NCBI GenBank assembly: GCA_963704535.1
Contig: OY969916.1
Span: 2,790,001-2,854,000, forward strand
DNA length: 64,000 nucleotides
Direction: 5' to 3'
Source: G963704535 sp963704535
Lineage (GTDB): Bacteria; Chloroflexota; Chloroflexia; Chloroflexales; Roseiflexaceae
Shown here: positions 42,301 to 52,289 of the stretch, one piece after another
How the letters are laid out: the number at the start of each line of letters is the position of its first letter
Position numbering within the stretch: position 1 is the stretch's first letter
Notes under the pieces: generated by a model
Databases searched by the model: none
The model's input: only the letters and a program-made list of their open reading frames with translations
What the model was told of the DNA's origin: nothing
Made by a program: the position numbers and the translations under genes

Positions 42301-44494
42301 CATACACACGCTTGCCACATGCTGCGTTGCCGAAGCGATCATGGGTTCTCCAAGCAGATACGATGAGTTGGCTTGGATTATTCGTACATCACCGCAGCCA
42401 TTATGGAATGCGGTTCGGATGGAAGTTGAACAGTTGCTCAATACTAATAATCGTATCGCATATCAAGCAGCATATCGCTTGTTATCGTTTATCGGAAATG
42501 CGGAAGCGCGCCAGATACAAGAAGGACTGCCCGATGATCTGTTCCCGCCTCACCCACTCGCTGAGAAACACGAGAGCGATCCATGTACGTCGGGTTTAGC
42601 GTGGCGTCGCCAGGACTGCGAGCAGTGTGTTACACGAACGGACTTAGCACCTAGCTGGCTTGCACAACGGATAAAACCACACTGCATTGACCCTGATCTG
42701 CCTGTTCCTGCTGATATTGGTGCGCGTCTAGCACCTCTGGCCGAAACAATCGATATCCAATCAATGCACACAGTGCTGGCCCACACATCGGCTGACCGTG
42801 CCTTTGATGAGTATGAAGCCGCACTCTGTGCCTACGCACCCGAAGCGCTCGCCGATGTTGTCCGTCGTCTCATGCATCATATCGCAGAGCGGGAAGGAAT
42901 GGCGCTGCGACAACTTAGCTTCATTATCAAGGAACACAGTCTCATACTTATCGAGGAGGAACACAACGCAATCTATCAGGCTTGGTCAAAGCTCTACGAG
43001 GCCGGGGATTTTGCGGATGACAATGTGGAAACAGCGGAAATGCTTCTGTTCTCAGAGGTATTGAAGCAGCTAAACTCCCAGGATCAACTGTCCCATTTGT
43101 TGAACCGTCCAGAGAAACTCAATGATCGTGTCATCTATGAGGAATACTTCCAACCAATTACGGATTGGGAGAATGTATGGCAACAGCTTGCGACTGCGGC
43201 CAATGTTGAGGCGATTACTCGCCTTCTCTGGTTTATATCGGCACACGCATCGACTATTCCTCCACAGGATGTTGACACGTATGTGGTGCCATTACTCACC
43301 CACGATGAAAGCTTTGTACGGGCAATGGCGCTACGGGTCATATTTGCGTCGAAAGTTGAGACCTCGCTCAATGCAGTTGTTCACGGATCATGGACCTGGC
43401 ATTCTTCCTCTCATGACCAAGAAAATAGTTGGGGTAGCCTTATCCTTTGTGAGCATGGTTCACACCTATCGTTTTCAGATATAGCTCGTCGTATCCATCC
43501 GGTGTATCTTGGCTATGCCGTTCGCTATCGGGGCAACAAGTCAGATGAGGTTGCTGCGTATGCGGAAATGCTTCACCGCCAATGGCTTATTCTTGGTGCT
43601 GAAGCTCCAGAGTTGGCTGCCGACTTTCCATCCATATATCTTGAAACCTTTTCGGCTGGTGACAATATGAAGTATATTCATAGATGGGGTTTAGCTGAAC
43701 AGAATAACACTCAAGGCGTAAAGTTCAATTCAATGGGCACATCATGGGGCGGTGACGTTGGGATAGAGATGCCGGATTTTCTGAAGGCAATGGGCGAGGA
43801 TTTTGAGCAACGCCAGCAAGAGAGCATTGAGCGTGTCAACGAAGCTGTTCGTGAGCAGGTAGCGGCAGGCAACGAATGGTTTGCACATCGATTCTTCCCC
43901 GATGCCCTGGACCAAGTTCTACGTATACGTCCCGACCTTGTGGATCAGTGGGTATCGAACGCATTGAGCGAGCAGCCGGACGCAACTCGTAGACTTCAGG
44001 TCGGTAGTACATTCTACGAGGCACTTTGCGAGACACTCCTCCAGGTAGATCCTGAACGTGGTCTTGCGCTGTACTGGCATCTGCAAACCGTACCCAGGTT
44101 TGTTTCTACTCAAGATAGCAACTCGAAAATTCTGTTACTTGACTATGCCCTTTTCCGCGCGTCATCAACAGTAATCGTACAGCAGGCGTGGGAGCAAAGA
44201 CTAGAACAGAGTACAACTGATCAAGAGTTGCTCACAGTTGTTATTGCAGCTCAAGCTGGGCAAGGACGGGATTGGCTCTGGTCCTATATTGTTCACGGAT
44301 TGCAATCGGATGTGCCGCTCGCATACATGCGAGCACTAACGCTTCTTAGTCTTGTTGATACCGAGGCGAGCTATGAACGACTCTCCGCACTCCAAACACA
44401 GGTGCCTGACACATGGGTTCGCAAGCTGGTGAATACATCGCTGGAGCGGTGGCAGCGAAATGCATGGGCCAAACATGGTTCCGCCAGTTCCTGA
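39374..44494 (+). CDS. CHAT-protease STAND NTPase
   Basis: A 1706-residue protein. The N-terminal caspase-like CHAT domain has the dyad His226 (YLVCHGALI) and Cys272 (LASCQSGG). A STAND ATPase follows, with Walker A GQEGDGKT (~488) and Walker B LFLLVLDGIN. The remaining ~1000 residues are helical repeats with few recognisable motifs, presumably the sensor. CHAT proteases in bacteria are cleaved or activated in abortive-infection systems (gasdermin and Craspase pathways), so this is probably an immune protein that senses a trigger and cuts a target. A TTG four codons upstream is a possible alternative start. Its GC content is lower than that of its neighbours. Confidence 0.85.
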   Translation: MTVLISSCADLEIQLRRAGDAYTVELRFSPDGNTDHQITPDELAAVRFDFEHLRSLKPDTAAYGRLLGESLFADPSLLKAFDLARATAHARDIPLRLRLFINSSVQELHRLRWETLCDPQDGTPLLMGESIRFSRYLSSPDWRPVERSLRSALRALVVIANPRGLDMYQPGGRPLAPIDVQGELDRARAGLGEIPVTPLASAGSATLDNLAAHLRDGYDVLYLVCHGALIADQPQLWLEDAASQVAVTSGTDLVARLRELQKRPRLIVLASCQSGGTEEGPRLSDASGALAALGPRLMEAGIGAVVAMQGSISMATVEQLMPVFFRELARDGQIDRAMAVARGVVRDRFDGWMPVLWMRMRHGQLWALLTPTLLDPITQMLHPTSPLFRAVVLRMVEDEAVFGGRDAELAALDAFLVHDKGYDNWRAEQNQWLTQSFRSEAELHARFGQILNIGQEGIRLIERREAWQKLDSWFSSWKDDRRPIVVLGQEGDGKTWAVASWVQRKIVHDPECPSVGFLSSAELQTNEPLDIIVQVVAQHSGGMNGEQVRKRVKYWLQSSNTTTPLFLLVLDGINQRPDVRWWRALLERLIVEPWSNSLAVVVTCRTGYWENFASLRSIKAIPYTLQPYDDRELDAALAAYNLRRADIHPDLLWFVRKPRFFDLLVRHRERLAESGDVTVARLIYEDWRDRLDRKGNLALTDKDFQNLLRDLAIKYLGGEASVGKRQLIDSLLFADEQVVEELRTSGVFREHNGRFQVQEPHLIFGLALLLVEQVEDATHSGKNVAETIAGWLEPHAAMDIEAQICEAAALRALEMPNLPTSAKVALLHAWITSQNLGPQVETNLSAYFPIDPTSYFELAETIWSDTFNHARGQQILMRTFLRWILETKEALLPLWRERFERWLGFVHRFYYPYLGKRTEEEAYEIQQAIIERLGAELELGSFAFAGYQLTAIDDDGLMRLGRVALGLISYVPHEPFIHTLATCCVAEAIMGSPSRYDELAWIIRTSPQPLWNAVRMEVEQLLNTNNRIAYQAAYRLLSFIGNAEARQIQEGLPDDLFPPHPLAEKHESDPCTSGLAWRRQDCEQCVTRTDLAPSWLAQRIKPHCIDPDLPVPADIGARLAPLAETIDIQSMHTVLAHTSADRAFDEYEAALCAYAPEALADVVRRLMHHIAEREGMALRQLSFIIKEHSLILIEEEHNAIYQAWSKLYEAGDFADDNVETAEMLLFSEVLKQLNSQDQLSHLLNRPEKLNDRVIYEEYFQPITDWENVWQQLATAANVEAITRLLWFISAHASTIPPQDVDTYVVPLLTHDESFVRAMALRVIFASKVETSLNAVVHGSWTWHSSSHDQENSWGSLILCEHGSHLSFSDIARRIHPVYLGYAVRYRGNKSDEVAAYAEMLHRQWLILGAEAPELAADFPSIYLETFSAGDNMKYIHRWGLAEQNNTQGVKFNSMGTSWGGDVGIEMPDFLKAMGEDFEQRQQESIERVNEAVREQVAAGNEWFAHRFFPDALDQVLRIRPDLVDQWVSNALSEQPDATRRLQVGSTFYEALCETLLQVDPERGLALYWHLQTVPRFVSTQDSNSKILLLDYALFRASSTVIVQQAWEQRLEQSTTDQELLTVVIAAQAGQGRDWLWSYIVHGLQSDVPLAYMRALTLLSLVDTEASYERLSALQTQVPDTWVRKLVNTSLERWQRNAWAKHGSASS

Positions 44495-44748
44495 CAGCAG
44501 AAAGCGATATACAAACTTGGGCAGCATTTCGTCTATTCCTACGCTGCGTTGATCGACGGTTCTGGCTCTGGCGATCACAAATCATGTCCGAGGTTGGAAG
44601 TGATGCTATCCCTGCCAATCGCGTTCCTTTCCTCGAAGAAAATGAGGATACGGTTGAGAGTAAAGCCAAGAAAAACGAAGATGCTATGGAAGAGCAATTC
44701 TTAGGACATAAGAGAAAGAGTGGACAGTTATGGCCGTGGATGCCCTGA
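44464..44748 (+). CDS. Small protein coupled to the CHAT-STAND gene
   Basis: A 94-residue product starting MGQTWFRQFLTAESDIQTW, overlapping the CHAT-STAND gene by 31 bases in another frame. It contains AFRLFLRCVDRRFWLWRSQI and a charged tail (EENEDTVESKAKKNEDAMEE). Composition and overlap support a real gene. It could be the substrate, inhibitor or partner of the CHAT protease. The family is not identified. Confidence 0.55.
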   Translation: MGQTWFRQFLTAESDIQTWAAFRLFLRCVDRRFWLWRSQIMSEVGSDAIPANRVPFLEENEDTVESKAKKNEDAMEEQFLGHKRKSGQLWPWMP

Positions 44749-44884
44749 ATCAACTACCCAACGAGTACCCTGAAGCGATACATCATCTCTAAAGCGAGCC
44801 GGTTCCTTGCTGCCTCTGTCGCAGGGGCGACGACCAGCATATTCTAATCCCATCCCGATCGGGGATAGTTGTACGGAGATAGCC

Positions 44885-45076
44885 ATGTCTGATCTGCCTT
44901 CACCATACGACCAGGTGATCGCGTTGCTGCCGCAGCTCTCGATCGACGAGTTGGCGCGTCTTGAAATGGAAATTCGACGCCGCATCAATCGAGACGACCG
45001 CGGCGATATGGCACGAAAACGTGCGGCTATCAATTCGCTGCCTTCGTTTGGCGAGCCGCCTGAGCAAAACGGGTAA
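44885..45076 (+). CDS. Small helical protein, 63 residues
   Basis: MSDLPSPYDQVIALLPQLSI, then ELARLEMEIRRRINRDD; a GGAG lies seven bases before the ATG. It looks like a short helix-rich protein, possibly an antitoxin-like or regulatory peptide. Nothing more can be said. Confidence 0.5.
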   Translation: MSDLPSPYDQVIALLPQLSIDELARLEMEIRRRINRDDRGDMARKRAAINSLPSFGEPPEQNG

Positions 45077-45162
45077 GAGGAAGCTGCCAGGTCCACTGTG
45101 CAAGAGACGCCACGCCCTCGATGGATCGTCGCCAGGGGCGCTGTGCGTCTGCTGTAGCCGTG

Positions 45163-45699
45163 CTAGACGCACGTATCAGGTGCTCCAGCTCGCAAGATGG
45201 TGCCGCGCTCCGCGATGTGCAGCAGCACACGGCGGGCCAGGTCGTCGCCGGCAAGCGTGGTCAGCAGCCGCGCTAGGCCCTCGTGGATGCCGGCGCTGGC
45301 GCTGTTCCGGCTCTCTAGCTCGCCATCGAGGTAGCTGGCAAGCTGCTCGACCGTCGGGGTATCGATCAGCTCAACACGCGCCCCAGGCGTGACGTGCTGG
45401 AGCTGATCAGCGGTCACGATCGCGCACGCCTCCGGGTTGCCTGGCTCCTCCCAAACTCGATACAGTTGAAATGCGCTCATGGTGTCGTCCATGGTGCGGG
45501 CCTGCTGGCTGGCTCGCGCTGCTTTCCTGGCCTGCTTACGAGCGCGCTGAAAGGCTTTGAGCGCGGCACTGCGGGTGCTGTACGCGGGCGGTATAGTGAG
45601 ATCGAGCAGGTCGGCCCGCTTCATCACTTGCCGGCAGCCGTGACACTGGCCGCCCGCAACTTGTTTGATTTGGTGCGCCGAGTGGTCCCAGCCTTTCAC
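45163..45699 (-). CDS. Hypothetical protein, 178 residues
   Basis: Starts MKGWDHSAHQIKQVAGG with a CHGC pair at ~20. A basic helical segment (ALKAFQRARKQARKAARASQ) and an acidic C-terminal domain (YRVWEEPGNPEACAIVTADQ) follow. An internal Met at residue 26 is an alternative start. A GTGCGTCT/AGACGCAC stem overlaps its 3' end and may terminate it. No family is recognised. Confidence 0.5.
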   Translation of the reverse strand: MKGWDHSAHQIKQVAGGQCHGCRQVMKRADLLDLTIPPAYSTRSAALKAFQRARKQARKAARASQQARTMDDTMSAFQLYRVWEEPGNPEACAIVTADQLQHVTPGARVELIDTPTVEQLASYLDGELESRNSASAGIHEGLARLLTTLAGDDLARRVLLHIAERGTILRAGAPDTCV

Positions 45700-45714
45700 G
45701 CGCCGGCCAGGATC

Positions 45715-45898
45715 TCAGAACGGGATCACCCCCAGCACCAGCAGGACCAGGGCCGCGACGACGAGCAGCGGCAGCCCAGCCCACCCTGCGGAGCCTCGGC
45801 GACCTCGATGGGCACATAAACGATCTGGGTTCGCGGCACCGGGCGAAGAACAGCAGCGCGGCAACGCTCCCGACGATGATCAGCTGCAAGATTTCCAC
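45715..45898 (-). pseudogene. Broken small two-helix membrane protein gene
   Basis: MEILQLIIVGSVAALLFFA reads in one frame, TQIVYVPIEVAEAPQGG in a second and GLPLLVVAALVLLVLGVIPF in a third. Joined, they make a 60-residue protein with two membrane helices. Two indels are needed, so it is either a pseudogene or poorly sequenced. Confidence 0.4.
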
Positions 45899-45899
45899 A

Positions 45900-46249
45900 G
45901 TGGCCTCCTCTGCCTATTGCACTGTTTCCTGGTTATAGCACACTCCCTATCAAAGCGGTGGTGATCATCACCTTTCGCGGAGGTTCCTGCCTGGGCGGTG
46001 CGGAAATTTCCTCGTCGCCTGGGATATTCCTCCCCACACACGCAAGGTAGGCTGGCAGAGTGACCATCGACGAGTATTCAGGGGCCGCAAACGCACGCAC
46101 CTTGTCGCCATCACCGCCTCATTTCGCTTGACCGCTATGCTATGATTCCTCCATGCCGTGCCAGGATATACGCCTATGTCTAGCCTTACTTATCACCAAC
46201 TTTTCTACGCTCATCCGCATCGACAGAATACCGCGCTGTGGAGCTATCT
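45900..46249. other. Intergenic region
   Basis: Nothing coding is seen here. It should hold the promoter of the nSTAND1-WD40 gene; TATGCTATGATTCC near 46138 contains a possible -10 (TATGAT). Confidence 0.4.
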
Positions 46250-49200
46250 ATGACGCTTGATGAGCCGGATGAGGCGATCTCTCAACTCGAACAACGCGCT
46301 ACTATCCTGTGGCGCCGCCTGACCGTATTGAACGAGCAAGTAGCCCACTTTGGTGCGTATGTCCCTCCTCATATTGTCCTCGAACAGCAGGCCACGCTGC
46401 GCGAACTCAACCAGATCCGCGCGCATCTGCGGCAACTCCGTGGAGGCATCGCTGTTCCCCACTCACCGTATCGGGGCCTGCTGCCTTTCACTGAGGAGGA
46501 CCATGCCTTCTTCTTTGGACGGGAGCACTTGATCGCGGAACTGGTGGATAAGGTGCGGCATACCCCATTCCTGGCCGTGCTGGGACCTTCGGGTAGCGGG
46601 AAAAGTAGCCTGGTGCGAGCTGGCCTCATCCCGGCGCTCAAAGCGGATGCCATCTCAGGCAGTGCGCATTGGCCCATCGTCACCTTCAAGCCTGGCGGGC
46701 GACCTTTCAACGCACTCGCGGCTGCGTTGACCCAACTCCAGGGTGGCTCCTTCGTGGATATGGAGCGCGTCTGCACGATCTTACAGCAACGGAGTGATGC
46801 GTTGCTGCTCGTTGCGGACAGCTTATGTGCTGGGCGGGAAGGCGCGCGGTGTGTGGTTGTAGTTGATCAGGCCGAGGAACTCTGGACGCTCGTGCCTTCT
46901 GTGGCGGATCAGCCAGCCGCATTCATCGACCAACAACAGCGCCTTTTCCTGGATCGCTTGCTCTCCACCACCACTGCCCCAGATTGCCCTATGCTGATCG
47001 TTCTGGTCCTACGTGCGGATTTTCTGCATCGCGCTCTGGAACATCCTGATCTCCCTCGTTTGATAGGTGCGCACGCACTCATGGTCGGCCCTATGACGGC
47101 AACAGAATTGCAACGTGCGATCGTCCGGCCGGCAGAGTTAACAGATAGTGCATTTGAGTCGGGCCTGGTCAAGGAACTGATTGCGCAGACGCTCGATCGT
47201 CCCGGCGCTTTACCGCTGCTGGCACATACTCTATTCGAGTTGTGGGCTGCCCGCCCTCCAGATGGCTCTATGACCTGGGCAACGTTTCAAATGCTTGGGG
47301 GAGTCGCGGGCGGGGTGGCGCAACGAGCCGAGACACTGCTCGCGACCGACTACGCGATCGAGCAGCACCAGGAGTTGCGGGCCATCCTGCTGCGGCTCGT
47401 GCAATTGGGGGACGATAGCACCACTACCCGCCGACGGGTGCGCCTGGAGGATCTCGTTCTGCATGGGCACACAGCTCTGGCAGTGCGAGCACTGTTGAAG
47501 CCGCTGATCGATGCACGGCTGCTGATGACAAGCCAAGACGATCAACAACAGGCGACAATTGAGATCGCACACGAGGCACTCATTCAATCCTGGCCGAGTC
47601 TTCAAAGATGGATTTCATGCCGCGCATACGGACCTACAACTGCATCGCCGATTGGCAGGGGCAGCGGCAGAGTGGGTGCAAGCCGACCGCGATGCGAGTT
47701 TCCTGGCGCGGGGGGCGCGGTTGGAACAGTTCGAATCGTTGGCACGGGAATCCGGCCTGGTCATGAGCCAGGAAGAGCAATCCTATCTCGCTGCTAGCAG
47801 TGCCGAGCGGGATCGGCAGGGTGTGTTGGAACGCGAACGTCAAATGCTTCTCCAGGAAAACCTGGCGCGCTCCGAAGCCCTGCGCCTGGCAGCCGAAGCT
47901 AACCGACTCCTCCAATCTCAAGGCAACGTTGAACTGATCGCCCTCCTCGGCATCCGTTCGATCCGTACACGCTATACGCCGCAGGGAGCTGAGGCGTTAG
48001 CGGGAGCCGCGATGCTGGACTATCCTCAGCAACTCTTTACTGGTCCCGCGCCGGTGTGGGGAGTTGCATGGTCGCCAGACGGTCGCTCTATTCTCACGGG
48101 CCATAACGATGGGATCGCACGGCTGTGGGAAGTGGAGACAGGTAAGGTGCTATGTGAGTTTATTGGTCATGCGGAGTCAATCGAGGATGTGACCTTTTCG
48201 CCCGATGGCATCTACATACTCACCGGCAGCGATGATCAGACCGCACGATTGTGGGATGTGCAGACGGGTAAGGCGGTGCGCACCTTCACCGGCCATGCGG
48301 GGTATGTCTACAGTGTCGCTTTTGCGCCAGATGGTGCATCTATACTCACGGGCAGTGCCGATGGGACCGCGCGGCTGTGGAATATCCAAACTGGTGTCGT
48401 CCGCCAGATTTTCAGCGGTCATACCAATCAGGTCTGGGGCGTAGCCTTTGCACCAGATGGACGATCGGTGCTAACCGGCAGTTGGGATGAGACGGCCCGG
48501 CTCTGGAATAGCCAGAACGGCGCGCTCCTGCATACGTTTCGTGGACATATGGATATGCTCTTCAGCGTGGCCTTTGCCCCTGATGGTGCTACGGTACTGA
48601 CCGGAAGCGCCGACAAAACGGTGCGCCTGTGGGATGTACAAACGGGCCAGGAACAGCGCCAGTTCATTGGGCCACGGGATATTATCAACGGCGTAGCCTT
48701 TGCGCCGGATGGCCGCACGGTGTTGGCGGGCAGTCAGGATCGAACGGCCCGATTGTGGGATGTGCAGACTGGCACCGAGCTACGGCGATTTGTCGGTCAC
48801 ACAGGCTTTGTCTGGGATGTTGCCTATGCACCCGATAGTAGTGCGCTGATTAGTGGGAGCTTTGATGCGAGTGTGCGGCTCTGGCAGGTCCAGGCCCAGC
48901 CGGTGCTGCCGCAGTTCGTCGGTCATAGCGCAGGCGTAGTTGGCGTTGCCTTCGCGCCTGATGGCGCCTTGGTGCTTACCGGGGAGCAGGACAAGACGGC
49001 ACGGTTGTGGGATACGCGAACGGGGGCCATTCGCCGTACATTTCGCGGCGCGGGTGGCGCTGTGCTCGGAGTGGCCTTCGCGCCCGATGGCCTGAGTGTA
49101 CTCGGTGGCAGTAGTGATGGCAGCGCGCGGCTGTGGGATGTGGAAATCGGCGCGTTAGTTCACACGTTTACAGGGCACACGAATTGGGTGTGCGCGGTCG

Positions 49201-49877
49201 CCTACGCGCCCGATGGCCGCTCAGTGCTTACTGGCAGCCATGACTTCACGGCGCGCCTGTGGGATGTGCAGACGGGCCAGCAGCTCTGCGTCTTCAACCA
49301 TGCGCGGGAAATCTTTAGCGTGGCTTTCGCGCCCGATGGCAGGACAGTCCTCACAGGTGGGTATGATAAGACCGCGCGGATCTGGGATAGAGCGACTGGC
49401 GAGCAAATCCACATGTTCGCTCTGGCGGCCGACGGCGCGGCTAGCGTGGCTTTCGCGCCCCATGGTCGCACGATACTTACCGGAAGTTGGGATGGAACGC
49501 TCCGGCTGTGGGAAGTGGAAACGGGCGCTGAAGTGTGTCGCTTTGTGGGTCATACCGGAGTTGTCTGGAGCGTCGCATTCATGCCGGATGGTCGAACGGC
49601 CCTCTCCGGTAGCGCAGATGGTACGGTCCGGCTATGGGATGTGACGAGTGGCACCGAAATCTACCGTTTCACTGGTCATACAGCGCCAGTTCTAGGGGTT
49701 GCCATCGCGCCGGATGGGCAGCATGTGCTAACCGGGAGTGGCGACGGCACCGCGCGTTTGTGGTACACCAACTACCGCGATACCATCCGTGACCTGTGTG
49801 GGCGCCTGCGACGCGACTTCTCGGAGGAAGAGCGCGCACAGTATGCCATCGATGATCCGGCGCCAACCTGCTCCTGA
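46250..49877 (+). pseudogene. nSTAND1 NTPase with 14 WD40 repeats, one frameshift
   Basis: The start is MTLDEPDEAISQLEQRA behind GGAG. After a coiled coil, YRGLLPFTEEDHAFFFGRE introduces the nSTAND1 ATPase (Walker A GPSGSGKSS at ~115, Walker B VVVVDQAEEL). At ~47615 one base is missing; the sense frame moves to AHTDLQLHRRLAGAAAEW and continues to the end. Fourteen WD40 repeats follow, many almost identical (VAFAPDGRTVLTGS, ARLWDVQTG), enough for two seven-blade propellers. The C-terminus is LCGRLRRDFSEEERAQY. In this family the propellers are sensors and the NTPase signals. If the frameshift is real the ATPase and propellers are separated. Confidence 0.8.
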
Positions 49878-49900
49878 TCGCCCCGGCACGATCGCGCCGA

Positions 49901-50363
49901 TCAGTACCACCTATCAGCGAATGACTGCCCATGGTGCTCCAGCACGGCCAGAAGTACCTCCAGCGAGAGCGGCTCTGTCCCTGGCAGCGTCTCGACCTGG
50001 GCGCGTGGTGCCAGCAGCGTGGGCGCGCTGGCGCCGCGTGGGACAGTACAAGATGGCCGCGTTTTTGGGCACCTGCGACGCGATCACGAGGCGGGACAGG
50101 AGTGGCACAATGTGCCAGTCAGCGCTAACCGATTGCGCGGCCGGCTTGGTCGGCGGCAGCCACCAGGCCACGCCTAGCAGCGCCCCCTGGCCCCATCGAA
50201 AAAGGCCATGCACTGCCACCGCCGTGTTCGAGGCCCTGCCGCCCTCGTGGTGCGCCTCGATAAAGCGGCGGCCAGCCTCCAGGTCGATCGGCCGCACTTC
50301 CCAATCGGCGCCCCGGAGCCACAGCTCGTCGGGCATGGTTTTGTAATAATCGCGTCGACTCAT
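49901..50363 (-). pseudogene. Mom-like acyltransferase remnant joined to another gene's end
   Basis: MSRRDYYKTMPDELWLRGAD, FIEAHHEGGRASNTAVAV, GLFRWGQGALLGVAWW and LSRLVIASQVPKNAA follow the pattern of phage Mom-like GNAT proteins. After Lys-Asn-Ala-Ala the sequence is foreign. A different frame gives APTLLAPRAQVETLPGTEPL, then LEVLLAVLEHHGQSFADRWY, a plausible C-terminus of an unrelated gene. The upstream frame itself stays open to 49914. A second, also broken, copy lies at 61390-61605. Confidence 0.5.
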
Positions 50364-51429
50364 GGCTATCATGTCCTGCTCCAGTGTTGAGCGAGCGCCC
50401 GACACCCTACGCCGCCTTCTTCAGCGCCCTCCGGGCTTCCTGGGCGGCTTTCCGGGCCAGCTTGCGGGCATTGGCCTCTATCAGCTCAGTGATGCGCTGG
50501 CGCACCGCGTCGCCACTCGTATAGCGGACCAGGATGCCGACGGCTGCGGCAACCGTTCGCCGCACATCGGCGAGGAGTTGCGCCTCGGCCAGACTTGGAA
50601 GGGCCGCCGGCCAACCGCTGCGCGTGTAGCGCAGGTGACGCGGGATCTGCGCCTCGGCTGCCTGGCGCACGGCTGCGCGCTCCTTCGCCTCGGCGAGCGC
50701 GACCACCTGGTCGCTGTCGAGCAGGTGCGGCGCGATGTCTCCCAGCCAGCGATTGCTTTGGAAACTGAAGGTTGAGATGATTTCGATCTGGACTAACTCG
50801 CGGTACAGCTCGGCATTTTCTGGCTGATTGGAGGCAGTGATCAGGTCGAGGAGGCCAGCCATAATGCAAAATTTGCAGCTATGGCGGGTCATGCCACGGC
50901 CGTAGGTCTCGTTGCGCCCCACGCCGTGCCGGGCGTGGCTCTCTTCCACGTCGGCGAGCGTGAAGTCGGCCAACGGGTTCCATTTCAGGCCGCTGGTGCG
51001 CTGGGTTTTGCTGTGTAGGTCCTTCTCCCATACTGCGACCGGCGCGTTGGCGCGCGTGGTGCTCTCCTCGCGCCGGATGCCGCTTGCGGTGATGATCAGC
51101 GCACCAGGGAAGCGCGCGATCAGCTCGCGGTTGCTGATGCTGGTCTTGAGTTCAGACCGGCAGAACAACATCGCCGGCGAGGACCAGGGCAGGATGAGTT
51201 GGCAGATTTCGAGATGCGCGTATCTGCGGACGTTGCTCTGCCAGCGTAGGAGAAACGCGGTCGAGCAGATCGCCCTGCTTGCGCTTCGTCACGATGAGCG
51301 GCAGGCCGACATGGTGCGCCAGGCGCTCGCAGTGGGGCAGCGCCGACTCCCAGGCCAATACGCCCAGGTCGTTGTGGAGGCACAGGCGCGGCCCGTTGTG
51401 GCCGCGCCGGTCCAGCTCGGCATTGCCTT
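50194..51429. repeat. Segmental duplication, copy A (about 1.24 kb)
   Basis: Nucleotide similarity of roughly 90% by eye to 61436-62671, in the same orientation, covering the start of the Mom-like gene and most of the PAPS-reductase-like gene. The match ends abruptly at both sides. Confidence 0.8.
50407..51429 (-). pseudogene. PAPS-reductase-like gene, 5'-truncated and frameshifted
   Basis: The frame from MLFCRSELKTSISNRE to the end (RKAAQEARRALKKAA) is intact and matches copy B at 61650. Upstream, CLHNDLGVLAWESALPHCE is in another frame, broken near 51260 by a one-base difference to copy B. The PP-loop (SGGQDS) region is missing because homology stops at 51429. A protein from the internal ATG would lack the ATP site. 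Confidence 0.75.
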
Positions 51430-51465
51430 GGAAATGTGGGTCGGTGAGAATGGGGAGTATCGTTA

Positions 51466-51702
51466 TCAGAAGACGATCACGGCCTGTCTCAATGTAGCCG
51501 ATGATGATGTGGTGATGGCAACTAGCGGCGAGCGTCTCACCGTCAACTTCGTCACTCTGCCCCAGGCTACGACGACCAGTTGAACACTATCGGGGGAGTG
51601 GTAGAACGCGGCGATGTACCGATCGTCTACGCCGTCCAATGCCCAGAACAGCCCTTCCGGTATGTCCTTCTCGTGGGCGGCGCGGTACACCTCGACCTCC
51701 AT
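51466..51702 (-). CDS. Small hypothetical protein, 78 residues
   Basis: MEVEVYRAAHEKDIPEGLFW is followed by DGVDDRYIAAFYHSPDSV and a basic hydrophobic end. It lies upstream of the truncated PAPS-reductase-like gene on the same strand. The start has weak ribosome binding support. No family is recognised. Confidence 0.4.
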   Translation of the reverse strand: MEVEVYRAAHEKDIPEGLFWALDGVDDRYIAAFYHSPDSVQLVVVAWGRVTKLTVRRSPLVAITTSSSATLRQAVIVF

Positions 51703-51801
51703 CGGCTGCCCTCTTCACGCGATTCGGCCGTGTGTGCGAGTAGAGTATAGGGTGGGTCGTGCGCCGCACCCACCTATGCACGCTGGGCAGGTGTATACTA
51801 T

Positions 51802-52261
51802 GTGAGCGCGATCTTGAAGGTATTTCGCGAGGCGCTGCATACGGGCAAGCATGGGCGACCACGGCTGATCGTATGGGCGGAACTTGCATATCGTGCAAGT
51901 CGTGAAGCAGCGAGCCGGACGGCGGCTCGTCAGCATCATCAGGTGGCTGACGCATAGAAGCTTGAGTTGCGCCGAAGCGATCATGCAGGCGACACAAGTG
52001 GAACTGGGTCGCATCAACGCGGCCTATATCGAGCGGCTGAATGCGACCTCGTGGACCTGGCTGCCGGCCATGATGCGGGGCGCCCAAAGACCATTGGGCA
52101 CACGCTCTCAACTGGAGGCGACGTTATTCTGGACCGGAGTAGTATACAATTTCTGTCATGTACATCAGACCTTGGCGAGGACACCCGTGATGGCAGCAGA
52201 TTTGACCGATCATGTGTGGTCGATTGAAGAGTTGATTCACTATCAATGTCGCCGCCAGTGA
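51802..52261 (+). pseudogene. Transposase fragment, frameshifted
   Basis: ILKVFREALHTGKHGRPR and then, in another frame, HIVQVVKQRAGRRLVSII, INAAYIERLNATSWTWLP, VVYNFCHVHQTLARTP and DHVWSIEELIHYQCRRQ match the C-terminal half of a DDE-type insertion-sequence transposase. The N-terminal part is missing, and there is at least one indel near 51880. It is not functional. Confidence 0.65.
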
Positions 52262-52289
52262 CTCCACGCTGTCCTGCGGCGTTACCGCT

